The notes below the pieces were generated by a model. That model worked only from the letters and a program-made list of their open reading frames with translations, was not told where the DNA came from and made no database searches. DNA of 64,000 nt from Pseudomonas chlororaphis (GTDB lineage: Bacteria > Pseudomonadota > Gammaproteobacteria > Pseudomonadales > Pseudomonadaceae), in assembly GCA_001023535.1 (NCBI GenBank), contig CP011020.1, positions 2,679,734-2,743,733 on the forward strand. The letters run 5' to 3'. A program made the translations under genes and the position numbers. Every line of letters begins with the position of its first letter. Positions within the stretch are counted from its first letter, which is position 1. This document shows positions 9,794 through 17,785 of the stretch, in pieces.

Positions 9794-11125
9794 ATGAAAC
9801 CCTCCCGCCTGCTGCTGACCTGGCTCGCCGTCCTGCTGGCCGTGAGCATCCTGCTGGGTGCATTGCGGGCATTGGGCGTGGCGCTGCCGGCGACGCTGCT
9901 GTCGATCGACTGGGGCTTGATGCTGGCCCTGTTGGCCCTGGCGCTGATCGACGCCGTGCGCCTCAAGCGCTTGCCCTCGCCGCGGGTGCAACGGCAGATG
10001 CCGGGCAGTCTGGCGCTGGGACGCTGGGGTGAAGTCCGGTTGGACATTACCCATGATTTTGCCCAGCCCTTGCAGATTCAGCTTTTCGACCACGTACCGG
10101 ACGGCCTGGATTTCGACAACCTGCCGCTGTCGGTCGAGCTTCAACCCGGCCAACGCAGTCAGATCGGCTACCGCCTGCGCCCGCTCAAGCGCGGCCATTT
10201 CAGCTTCGAACACTGCGAGGTCAGCCTGCCGAGCCCACTGGATCTGTGGTCTGACCGGCGCCTGCTGGACGCCCTCGACGCCACCCGCGTCTACCCCGAT
10301 TTCGCCCGACTCTACGACGGCCAGTTACTGGCGGTAGACAACTGGCTCAGCCAGCTCGGCATACGCCAACGCCAGCGGCGGGGCCAGGGCCAGGAATTCC
10401 ATCAACTGCGGGAATTTCGCGAAGGCGACAGCCTGCGGCAGATCGACTGGAAAGCCACCGCCCGCCATCGCACGCCGATTGCCCGGGAGTATGAGGACGA
10501 GCGCGACCAGCAGATCATCTTCATGCTCGATTGCGGCCGCCGCATGCGCAGCCAGGACGGCGAACTGTCGCATTTCGATCACGCGCTCAACGCCTGCCTG
10601 CTGCTCAGCTACACCGCGCTGCGCCAGGGCGACGCCGTGGGCCTGAGCACCTTCGCCAGCGACCAGGCTCGCTACCTCGCCCCGGTCAAGGGCAGCGGCC
10701 AGCTCAATGTCCTGCTCAACGCCGTGTACGACCTCGACAGCAGCCAGCGTCCCGCCGACTACCAGGCAGCCGTCACTCAACTGCTGGCCCGGCAAAAGCG
10801 CCGGGCGCTGGTGGTGCTGGTGACCAACCTGCGCGATGAAGACGACGAAGAACTGCTGGCCGCGGTGAAACGGCTGGGCCAACAGCATCGGGTCCTGGTG
10901 GCCAGCCTGCGTGAAGAAGCCCTCGACCGATTGCGTCAGGCGCCGGTGCAGACCCTGCCCGAAGCCCTGGCCTATTGCGGCACGGTGGATTATTTGAATG
11001 CGCGGGCCCAATTGCACCAGCAGTTGAGCGCCCACGCCATTCCCACGCTGGACGCCCGCCCCAGTGAGCTGGGCGCGCAACTGGTGACCCAGTACCTGGC
11101 CTGGAAGAAGGCCGGAACCGCTTAG
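9794..11125 (+). CDS. DUF58 (von Willebrand A-like) protein
   Basis: A 443-residue protein. Two N-terminal hydrophobic segments lie at about 5-30 and 35-55, followed by an Ig-like periplasmic region. The DUF58 signature REFREGD...RQIDWKATAR (206-224) precedes a vWA-like fold whose metal site is degenerate (MLDCGRRM at 244-251). DUF58 proteins pair with MoxR ATPases; the vWA-like domain is thought to be the client-contacting part. It closes the operon. No terminator is evident immediately downstream. Confidence 0.8.
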   Translation: MKPSRLLLTWLAVLLAVSILLGALRALGVALPATLLSIDWGLMLALLALALIDAVRLKRLPSPRVQRQMPGSLALGRWGEVRLDITHDFAQPLQIQLFDHVPDGLDFDNLPLSVELQPGQRSQIGYRLRPLKRGHFSFEHCEVSLPSPLDLWSDRRLLDALDATRVYPDFARLYDGQLLAVDNWLSQLGIRQRQRRGQGQEFHQLREFREGDSLRQIDWKATARHRTPIAREYEDERDQQIIFMLDCGRRMRSQDGELSHFDHALNACLLLSYTALRQGDAVGLSTFASDQARYLAPVKGSGQLNVLLNAVYDLDSSQRPADYQAAVTQLLARQKRRALVVLVTNLRDEDDEELLAAVKRLGQQHRVLVASLREEALDRLRQAPVQTLPEALAYCGTVDYLNARAQLHQQLSAHAIPTLDARPSELGAQLVTQYLAWKKAGTA

Positions 11126-11258
11126 ACCGGATCTGTAAGAAAGGTCCGGGCGACTACTGCGCCGTGCGCAACGGACTACAGACCCGCCAGAATCCGCCGA
11201 CTTGTGCGCCTTGGCCTTGCCCCGTAACTTGATTCGCGTCGCTGATTTCCAGCGATCG

Positions 11259-11485
11259 GGTTTAGTCGCCCGGTGGTAAAGGTGATGCGCACAGGCTTCA
11301 TCCAGTCGGGTCCCCCTATCCCCGCACTTGATGGTGTCTGTTCGCAGGGCGCCCTCGGGCGCGCCGGGCTTTCGCTTTTCCACCGGTCGACTAACCTGCG
11401 TTCAGCCGCCACAACTCGTTTAGTCGCGAGTGTCTGGCAGCCCACCACGCGAAGGTCCAGCGCTGACTTGCAAAACTGGAGAACG
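11259..11485 (+). other. Orphan structured leader element (same architecture as the DUF6124 leader at 55.9-56.1 kb)
   Basis: Arm 1 (11259-11276, GGTTTAGTCGCCCGGTGG) is complementary to arm 2 (11380-11396, CCACCGGTCGACTAACC) across a 103-base GC-rich spacer. A direct copy of arm 1 (GTTTAGTCGC, 11418-11427) sits in the loop of a GCCAC...TGGC hairpin. A GGAG and ATG follow at 11478-11488, but the ATG runs straight into a REP element, so no DUF6124 gene is present. The element at 55908-56112 has the same arm1-arm2-copy order. Interpreted as a leader that lost its gene. Confidence 0.4.
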
Positions 11486-11493
11486 ATGAAGGA

Positions 11494-11587
11494 CCTGTGG
11501 GAGCGGGCTTGCTCGCGAAGGCGGCGTGCCAGGCAATACATGTGCAGTTGCCCCACCGCCTTCGCGAACAAGCCTGCTCCCACAAGG
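11494..11587. repeat. REP inverted pair
   Basis: CCTGTGGGAGCGGGCTTGCTCGCGAAGG and its near-complement separated by about 40 bases, directly after the orphan leader element and before the convergent PilZ gene. Confidence 0.85.
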
Positions 11588-11641
11588 GGTCGCCTGTGAC
11601 CGCTAAACCCATGACGATTCCCTCGTTGGCTCAGGTATGGA

Positions 11642-12001
11642 TCAGGCCGACGCTGGCAACGTGTGGAAACTGAAATACTGGCGCAACGCATTGACCAGTT
11701 GGCTGTACTCCGGCGGCGCCCAATGCAGGCTGAAGCCGGCGTCGAAGTGTTGCGGCGTCACGTCTTCGTGGCACCACAGGCAGGTGGCTTTCAACTTAAT
11801 GTTCAGCGACGGCCCCTCATCGGCCGGCAGCTTGAGGAGCAAGTCAAAGTCGGCCCCCACCATCAACGGCAGATGGCTGATCAACATCAGGCCATCCTGA
11901 GAGACATTACCCAGGAATCCGAGGGGCTTGTCATTGACGCCGTTAAACACTTTCAGGAAGTACGGCAGCTGTTGCCGTTCGATACGCCTCTTTTTGTACA
12001 T
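11642..12001 (-). CDS. PilZ domain protein
   Basis: A 119-residue single-domain protein. It has the two c-di-GMP binding signatures of PilZ: an N-terminal arginine cluster KKRRIERQ (3-10) and NVSQDG (32-37), which fits the D/NxSxxG motif. Such single-domain proteins are cytoplasmic c-di-GMP receptors. The diguanylate cyclase SadC lies about 4 kb away, so the region holds both a producer and a reader of the second messenger. The direct output is unknown. ATG at 12001 is the only reasonable start. Confidence 0.85.
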   Translation of the reverse strand: MYKKRRIERQQLPYFLKVFNGVNDKPLGFLGNVSQDGLMLISHLPLMVGADFDLLLKLPADEGPSLNIKLKATCLWCHEDVTPQHFDAGFSLHWAPPEYSQLVNALRQYFSFHTLPASA

Positions 12002-12291
12002 GTCTTGTATCGCTTTTTGGACGACCCCGCGCAGGGGCTACCGATACTTCGGAACGAGCCAAAGGACCTGCTCGCTCTCCCCGATCCCGGTGCCAGACGC
12101 TCGCCAGCGCCTAAGCCTAGTTATTGCCGGTCACAGGTGCCCCTTGTTTTAGAGGGTTAGCTCTAATGCGACTTGTACAACTATAGCTGAAGGTTCCGAC
12201 GCAGCCAGTACACACGCCATGTTTAATGTAGGACAACACGACAACGCGCAAGTGGCCGGGAATTTCGCCGGCCATGCGCCAGGGGCAGGAA
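12002..12291. other. Intergenic region upstream of the PilZ gene
   Basis: About 290 bases between the PilZ gene and the lipoprotein gene, both on the minus strand. I see no recognisable gene, REP element or convincing terminator. It presumably carries the PilZ promoter. Confidence 0.3.
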
Positions 12292-12663
12292 TCAGGACGC
12301 AGGACGGATCGCCGCGGCACTGCGCGTCGGGTAATGCCCCAGGCTCTGCAAGGTTTCAAGACGGGCGCGGGCGCGGAATGCATATTCGCTGTAAGGGTAC
12401 TGCGCAATGATGAACTGATACGTTTGCGCCGCATCGATGAACAGCTTCTGGCGCTCCAGGCACTGGCCACGCAGCATCGAGACTTCCGGCTGCATGTAGC
12501 GGCGGGCACGGCTGGCGCGGTCGACCTGGGACAGCTCGAGCATCACCTGCTCGCAATTGCCACGGTCATAGGCCTTGTAGGCCAGGTTCATGTGATGGTT
12601 CATCGACCAACGGGTGCAGCCCGTGATACTCAGGGCCAGGGCAATAAAAAGCACGAATCGCAT
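12292..12663 (-). CDS. TPR-type lipoprotein
   Basis: A 123-residue protein with a lipoprotein signal: MRFVLFIALALSITGC, lipobox I-T-G-C with C16 as the acylated residue. The mature part is helical with tetratricopeptide-like spacing (AYKAYDRGNCEQVMLELSQ, AAQTYQFIIAQYPYSEYAFRA). The frame extends 39 codons upstream to 12780, but ATG 12663 has an AGGAG at a suitable distance and starts the signal peptide, so it is chosen. Probably an envelope scaffold protein; no specific role can be assigned. Confidence 0.8.
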   Translation of the reverse strand: MRFVLFIALALSITGCTRWSMNHHMNLAYKAYDRGNCEQVMLELSQVDRASRARRYMQPEVSMLRGQCLERQKLFIDAAQTYQFIIAQYPYSEYAFRARARLETLQSLGHYPTRSAAAIRPAS

Positions 12664-12752
12664 GGGGAGGTTCTCCTGTCTTGAGTTCTTTATCGACCTG
12701 GGCAAGAAAATCTTCAGCCTCAAAACGTCTACCTTAGGTAAATGCAAATCCC

Positions 12753-12780
12753 GTGGCGAGGGAGCTTGCTCCCTCGCCAC
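12753..12780. repeat. Single REP hairpin
   Basis: Perfect palindrome GTGGCGAGGGAG-CTTG-CTCCCTCGCCAC between the divergent lipoprotein gene and pykA. Confidence 0.8.
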
Positions 12781-12932
12781 AACAGCAATGTTCGGCCTTC
12801 GTGCTTAACAGGCGCAAAAATTTTCAGGAATGTTCATTTCGAAAAAGAAACGAATAAGTAGTGCATATGAACAATGACTACACCCAAAGAGCATAGTAGC
12901 CTTCGCTGGCGCTTGAACCTGAGGAGTCTTGC

Positions 12933-14384
12933 ATGTCCGTCCGTCGCACCAAAATCGTCGCTACCCTTGGCCCGGCCAGTCACTCGCCGGAAGTTCTCGA
13001 ACAGCTGATTCTGGCTGGCCTGGACGTCGCCCGCCTGAACTTTTCCCACGGCACCCCCGACGAGCACAAGGCTCGTGCCAAGCTGGTGCGCGACCTCGCC
13101 GCCAAGCACGGCCGCTTCGTTGCCCTGCTGGGTGACCTGCAAGGCCCCAAGATCCGTATCGCCAAATTCGCCAACAAGCGCATCGAGCTGAAGATCGGTG
13201 ACACCTTCACCTTCTCCACCAGCCATCCGCTGACCGAAGGCAACCAGCAGGTGGTGGGTATCGACTACCCGGACCTGGTCAAGGACTGCGGCGTGGGCGA
13301 CGAGCTGCTGCTCGACGACGGTCGCGTGGTGATGCGCGTCGATACCGCCACGGCCACCGAACTGGTCTGCACCGTGATCATCGGCGGCCCGCTGTCGGAC
13401 CATAAAGGCATCAACCGTCGCGGCGGTGGCCTGACGGCGCCGGCCCTGACCGAAAAAGACAAGGCCGACATCAAGCTGGCCGCGGAAATGGAAGTCGACT
13501 ACCTCGCCGTGTCCTTCCCTCGTGACGCTGCCGACATGGAATATGCCCGTCAACTGCGCGACGAGGCCGGTGGCACCGCCTGGCTGGTGGCGAAGATCGA
13601 ACGCGCCGAAGCCGTGGCCGACGACGACACCCTCGACGGCCTGATCAAGGCATCCGACGCCGTGATGGTGGCCCGTGGCGACCTCGGCGTGGAAATCGGT
13701 GACGCCGAGCTGGTGGGCATCCAGAAGAAAATCATCCTGCACGCACGCCGCCACAACAAAGCGGTGATCGTGGCGACCCAGATGATGGAGTCGATGATCC
13801 AGAACCCGATGCCGACCCGCGCCGAAGTCTCCGACGTAGCCAACGCCGTGCTCGACTACACGGACGCCGTGATGCTCTCGGCCGAAAGCGCCGCCGGCCT
13901 CTACCCGCTCGAAGCGGTGCAGGCCATGGCCCGTATCTGCCTGGGCGCCGAGAAGCACCCGACCAGCAAGACCTCCAGCCACCGCATCGGCAAGACCTTC
14001 GAGCGGTGTGACGAGAGCATCGCCCTGGCGACGATGTACACCGCCAACCACTTCCCGGGCGTGAAGGCGATCATCGCCCTGACCGAAAGTGGCTACACCC
14101 CGCTGATCATGTCGCGCATCCGTTCCTCGGTGCCGATCTACGCGTTCTCCCCCCATCGCGAAACCCAGGCCCGTGCCGCCATGTTCCGTGGCGTCTACAC
14201 CGTGCCCTTCGACCCGGCCGCCCTGCAACCGGGCGAAGTCAGCCAGGCGGCGGTGGATGAACTGGTCAAGCGCGGCGTGGTGCAGACCGGCGATTGGGTG
14301 ATCCTGACCAAAGGCGACAGCTACCACACCATCGGCGGCACCAACGGGATGAAAATCCTCCATGTTGGCGACCCGATGGTCTGA
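12933..14384 (+). CDS. pykA: Pyruvate kinase
   Basis: Converts phosphoenolpyruvate and ADP to pyruvate and ATP in lower glycolysis/Entner-Doudoroff metabolism. The 483-residue protein has the N-terminal RRTKIVATLGPAS, substrate and metal binding NFSHG and GDLQGPKIR, and the active-site segments KIERAEAV and MVARGDLGVEIG with the MESMI motif. The C-terminal allosteric domain is complete. A GAGG precedes the ATG at 12933. The gene order with the enoyl-CoA hydratase, ferredoxin reductase, sadC and fumarase matches P. aeruginosa. A terminator follows. Confidence 0.95.
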   Translation: MSVRRTKIVATLGPASHSPEVLEQLILAGLDVARLNFSHGTPDEHKARAKLVRDLAAKHGRFVALLGDLQGPKIRIAKFANKRIELKIGDTFTFSTSHPLTEGNQQVVGIDYPDLVKDCGVGDELLLDDGRVVMRVDTATATELVCTVIIGGPLSDHKGINRRGGGLTAPALTEKDKADIKLAAEMEVDYLAVSFPRDAADMEYARQLRDEAGGTAWLVAKIERAEAVADDDTLDGLIKASDAVMVARGDLGVEIGDAELVGIQKKIILHARRHNKAVIVATQMMESMIQNPMPTRAEVSDVANAVLDYTDAVMLSAESAAGLYPLEAVQAMARICLGAEKHPTSKTSSHRIGKTFERCDESIALATMYTANHFPGVKAIIALTESGYTPLIMSRIRSSVPIYAFSPHRETQARAAMFRGVYTVPFDPAALQPGEVSQAAVDELVKRGVVQTGDWVILTKGDSYHTIGGTNGMKILHVGDPMV

Positions 14385-14401
14385 GTGACCGGCTGAAAAA
14401 C

Positions 14402-14434
14402 AAAAGCCCTGCCATGTGAATGGCGGGGCTTTTT
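14402..14434 (+). terminator. Rho-independent terminator of pykA
   Basis: AAAAGCCCTGCCATGTGAATGGCGGGGCTTTTT-type stem: GCCC(T/C)GCCAT pairs with ATGGCGGGGC, followed by a T-run, 18 bases after the pykA stop. Confidence 0.8.
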
Positions 14435-14472
14435 GGTTTTCGGCCTTGGAAATATGTCGCTCCCACTGGCGT

Positions 14473-14547
14473 TTTCGCGAGCAAGCTCGCTCCCACAAAG
14501 GTTATGCATACGCAGGCTTTTGTGGGAGCGAGCTTGCTCGCGAAGGC
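14473..14547. repeat. REP inverted pair
   Basis: TTCGCGAGCAAGCTCGCTCCCAC and GTGGGAGCGAGCTTGCTCGCGAA, in opposite orientation about 25 bases apart, between the convergent pykA and enoyl-CoA hydratase genes. Confidence 0.85.
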
Positions 14548-14569
14548 GTCGACCCAGGCGCCGGAGAGC

Positions 14570-15319
14570 TCAACGCCGCTCGATAAACCCCGACAACGCC
14601 GCCATCGCTTCCGGCGAGCGCAGTCGCTGGATGAACAAGGCACCCTCCTCCTCGATCGCCCGGCGCAACGATTCGCGACCCGGTGCCTTCATCAACTGCT
14701 TGCTGATGCGCACGGCTTCAGGCGGCAGCGACTCGAACCTCAGCCCCACCTCACGCGCCTTGGCCAAGGCCGCGTCCCCCGTGTCCAACGCCTCGGTGGC
14801 CAGGCCCCAGGCGACCGCCTGTTCACCACTGAAGCCCTCGCCCAGCAACAACAATTGCGCCGCCCTGGCCTGGCCCAGCAATCGCGGCAGGATCAGGCTG
14901 GAGCCGAACTCCGGACACAGCCCCAGGTTGACGAACGGCATCCGCAGCCGCGCATCCCGGCTGACGTAGACCAGGTCGCAATGCAGCAACAGCGTGGTGC
15001 CGATGCCGACCGCCGGCCCAGCGACGGCGGCAATCACCGGCTTGCGGCACTCCAGCAGGGCGAGCATGAACTGGAACACCGGGTTATCGAGATCGTCCGG
15101 CGGCTGTTCGAGGAAGTCGACGATGTCGTTACCGGCGGTGAAGCAGTCGCTGGAACCGGTCAGCAGGACCGCGCGAATCTTCGGGTCGGCGTCGGCCGTC
15201 GCCAGGGCCTGGGCCAATTGACTGTACATGGCCCGGGTCAGGGCGTTTTTCTTGTCCGCACGGTTCAGCCGCATCGTCAGCAAGCCGCGCTCGCGGTCAA
15301 GTAACAGGGTTTCGCTCAT
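14570..15319 (-). CDS. Enoyl-CoA hydratase/isomerase (crotonase) family protein
   Basis: A 249-residue crotonase-fold protein. The oxyanion-hole segment is KPVIAAVAGPAVGIGTTLLLHCD, and the second catalytic segment MPFVNLGLCPEFGSS carries one glutamate. Family members hydrate or isomerise enoyl-CoA thioesters. The exact substrate cannot be told from sequence; only one of the two classical hydratase glutamates is obvious, so it may be an isomerase type. It is the last gene of the minus-strand group sadC, reductase, hydratase, with a 28-base gap from the reductase. Confidence 0.85.
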   Translation of the reverse strand: MSETLLLDRERGLLTMRLNRADKKNALTRAMYSQLAQALATADADPKIRAVLLTGSSDCFTAGNDIVDFLEQPPDDLDNPVFQFMLALLECRKPVIAAVAGPAVGIGTTLLLHCDLVYVSRDARLRMPFVNLGLCPEFGSSLILPRLLGQARAAQLLLLGEGFSGEQAVAWGLATEALDTGDAALAKAREVGLRFESLPPEAVRISKQLMKAPGRESLRRAIEEEGALFIQRLRSPEAMAALSGFIERR

Positions 15320-15347
15320 GGTCGGTCTCGCGTCTGGAAATCAGCGC

Positions 15348-16283
15348 TCAACCACGGGGCAGGAAGACGTCGGCCAGCAGTTGATTGCGCGGCAGGCCGG
15401 CCAGGTACAGGCGCTTGGCAAAGGCCTCGACCCGGTCGGGATGGCCGCAGAGTAAGGCTTGGGTTTGCCGGGAAACAAGCCGCAGTTGCGTCAACACGGA
15501 TGGCGCCTCGGTCGCGGTCAGAAGCTCCACGTCCAGGTTTGCATGCTTGGACGCCAGTGCGGCCAAGGGTTTGGCCAAATAGTGCCCGGCTTCATCATGA
15601 GCCACGTGAATAAGGCGGATGGCGCCCTGGTGATGCTGGCGCAAGGCTTCGCGAAGCAGGCCGAACAGCGGCGCCAGCCCGGTGCCGGCGGCGAGCAACC
15701 AGAGCGGCTTGTCGGTCCAGTCGGGGTCATAGTGCAGGGCGCCGCCACGCAGTTCGCCGAGGCGGATCGGGTCACCGACCTTCAACTGTCGAGCCGCATC
15801 GACAAACTGGCCGGGCTCGCGACAATCAAGGTGAAACTCCAGGAAACGGTCTTCCTCCGGCAGGCTCGCCAGGGAATACGGCCGTGCCACCTCGCCGGCC
15901 CACAGCACCAGGTGCTGGCCGGCACGGTAGCGCAGTGGTCGCTCGGGGGTGATCCGCAGGCGCAACACATCGGCGCCCAGCCAATCCACCGCCGCTACCT
16001 GAGCCGCGCGACCGTCGCGTTGCGGGTCGAAGGTGTGGACCTGCACATCCTCGACCACCTGGCACTGACAGGCCAGCCGCCAGCCCTGATCACGCTGGGT
16101 CGGGCTCAGGGCATCGGGCCGGCTGTCACGCACATCGCCGCTCAGGCATTGCACCAGGCACGCATGGCAACTGCCCGCCCGGCAACTGTAGGGCACCGCC
16201 ACACCGGACGCATTCAATGCGTCCAACAGGTTACTGCCCACCGCCACCGTCCATTGCCGGCCAGCGACTGTCAGTTCAGGCAT
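15348..16283 (-). CDS. [2Fe-2S] ferredoxin-NAD(P)H reductase
   Basis: A 311-residue electron-transfer protein. The N-terminal plant-type ferredoxin domain has ligands C34, C39, C42 and C72 (PYSCRAGSCHACL, LACQC). The FAD-binding motif RPYSLAS lies near residue 150, and the NAD-binding LLAAGTGLAPL follows. It resembles the reductase components of ring-hydroxylating oxygenases, but no oxygenase partner lies nearby. The frame is open 32 codons upstream, yet the ATG at 16283 gives the natural ferredoxin start MPELTVAGRQW and overlaps sadC by 8 bases. Confidence 0.88.
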   Translation of the reverse strand: MPELTVAGRQWTVAVGSNLLDALNASGVAVPYSCRAGSCHACLVQCLSGDVRDSRPDALSPTQRDQGWRLACQCQVVEDVQVHTFDPQRDGRAAQVAAVDWLGADVLRLRITPERPLRYRAGQHLVLWAGEVARPYSLASLPEEDRFLEFHLDCREPGQFVDAARQLKVGDPIRLGELRGGALHYDPDWTDKPLWLLAAGTGLAPLFGLLREALRQHHQGAIRLIHVAHDEAGHYLAKPLAALASKHANLDVELLTATEAPSVLTQLRLVSRQTQALLCGHPDRVEAFAKRLYLAGLPRNQLLADVFLPRG

Positions 16284-17397
16284 CGACGCTCTCCCAAGCG
16301 GCAGCGCAACGATTGCGGCCGTCTCGCTTGGCACGGTACAGGGCCTGGTCGGCGCGTTGCAACGCGTTGTCCAGGTCATCGCCCATTTCCAGCATCGTCA
16401 TGCCCGCCGACAAGCTCAGCGCCCCGACCTGCAGCCCGACCAACTCGACCTCGGTGAACGCCAGGCGCAATCGCTCGCAGCAGGCCGTCAGACGCGACGG
16501 GTCGCAGGCAGGCAGGAGCATGACGAACTCCTCGCCGCCGTAACGGGCCAGCACATCGCCTTCGCGCAGGCAGGCCGTGGCGACACTGGCGAACGCTTGG
16601 AGCACCTGGTCGCCGGCGGCGTGGCCGTGCAGATCGTTGATGCGCTTGAAATGGTCGAGGTCGATCAACGCCAGGCCATGGGCAACGCCGGGCCGCAGGG
16701 TGTTGAGCTCGCGGGACGCCAGGCGCAGGAAATGCCGGCGGTTGAACAACCCGGTGAGCTCATCGGTGGCCACCAGGTCTTCGAGCTGGCGCATCATGCC
16801 GCGCAACGTGTCCTGGTGCGCCTGCAAGGCAAACCGTCGCTGGCGCATGCGCTGGCGCGAGGTCTGGACGTAGCGCGCGTAGAACACCAGCCACACCAGC
16901 ACCATGAACAGCACGCACACCTGCAACCCGGCCAGCGTGGGGTCGGGGAGCCGGAAGAAATAGCCATCCCAGAGGGTAATGCCGGTAAAGCTGAAGAACA
17001 CCAGCATCGCGCAGCGCACGAAGACCCGGCGTGTCAGGTGGAACAGGCCGAACAGCAGGATGAGCACGTAGAACACCAGGAACACGCCTCGGGCCTGGTC
17101 CAGGTGCGCCATCATCCAGGTCTGCCAGCCGAGGCCGATCAACACTTGTATTTCGGTCAGGCTGGGGTCCGCGAAGCGCAGGTTGCGACCGGTGATGAAC
17201 AACGCGAACAACCCTGCCTGGCACACCACCACGAGCAAGCTGCCGATGACGACACCGCGCAACGAATCGAGGTAGTGACCACTGAAAAATGCCAGCCACA
17301 ACAACACCAGTGCCAGCGCGTAAGTCGCAGCCGCCAGAGCGAAGCGTTTCAGCAAAAGACGTTGGATGGCGTTATGGGTCAATCGTTGACTCACCAT
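16276..17397 (-). CDS. sadC: Membrane diguanylate cyclase SadC-like
   Basis: Makes c-di-GMP from two GTP. The 373-residue protein has about six N-terminal membrane helices (20-180) and a C-terminal GGDEF domain with the active site RYGGEEF (GGEEF at 287-291). The inhibitory I-site RxxD is present (R278-E-G-D281), five residues before the active site, so product feedback is expected. The gene order with the reductase and fumarase matches that of sadC in P. aeruginosa, where SadC promotes surface attachment and biofilm. A PilZ receptor gene lies about 4 kb away. Confidence 0.85.
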   Translation of the reverse strand: MVSQRLTHNAIQRLLLKRFALAAATYALALVLLWLAFFSGHYLDSLRGVVIGSLLVVVCQAGLFALFITGRNLRFADPSLTEIQVLIGLGWQTWMMAHLDQARGVFLVFYVLILLFGLFHLTRRVFVRCAMLVFFSFTGITLWDGYFFRLPDPTLAGLQVCVLFMVLVWLVFYARYVQTSRQRMRQRRFALQAHQDTLRGMMRQLEDLVATDELTGLFNRRHFLRLASRELNTLRPGVAHGLALIDLDHFKRINDLHGHAAGDQVLQAFASVATACLREGDVLARYGGEEFVMLLPACDPSRLTACCERLRLAFTEVELVGLQVGALSLSAGMTMLEMGDDLDNALQRADQALYRAKRDGRNRCAAAWESVDA

Positions 17398-17785
17398 GGG
17401 AAAGAGAAACTGACAGGAGGCGTCCTACGCTACAGGCCAGACGCCACTTTAGTGGCGTGCAGGCCAAATGACCATTCAATTCTGGAGCAGAAAAATGGCG
17501 TCAAAGCAATGGCCTAGATTGACGCATTTGTTTGCTGCCCCCTCGCCACAGGTTTTCTCCCACACACCTGTTCAATCCGTCGCTATCGCGAGCAAGCTCC
17601 CCCACAGGGTGCCTGCCTGCGATATACTGCCGCGCCTTTTTAGCGTCGCGCCAGCATGCCCGACGAAAGCTTCGAGCCCCAAGCGGCAAGCTGCAAGCTG
17701 TGCGTATTGCTTCAACTTGCCGCTTGAAGCTCCAAGCTTGAAGCTGCCCCATAGAATGTTCCCGTCTTTTAGAGGAGCGCGACTC
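17398..17785. repeat. sadC/fumarase divergent region with repeat elements
   Basis: About 390 bases without a gene. Contents: a palindrome ACGCCACTTTAGTGGCGT (about 17441-17458), a half REP CGCGAGCAAGCTC (about 17586-17598), and a different repeat family at 17668-17747. The last is made of AAGCTTGAAGCTGC/GCGGCAAGCTGCAAGCT units in both orientations. GAGGAG at 17772-17777 is the ribosome-binding site of the fumarase gene. Confidence 0.6.

Noticed and set aside
11176..11691. 171-codon minus-strand frame over the region after the DUF58 gene
   Set aside because: Runs through a REP pair and the orphan leader element; Arg/Ser/Pro-rich text without a ribosome-binding site. Treated as part of the structured element.
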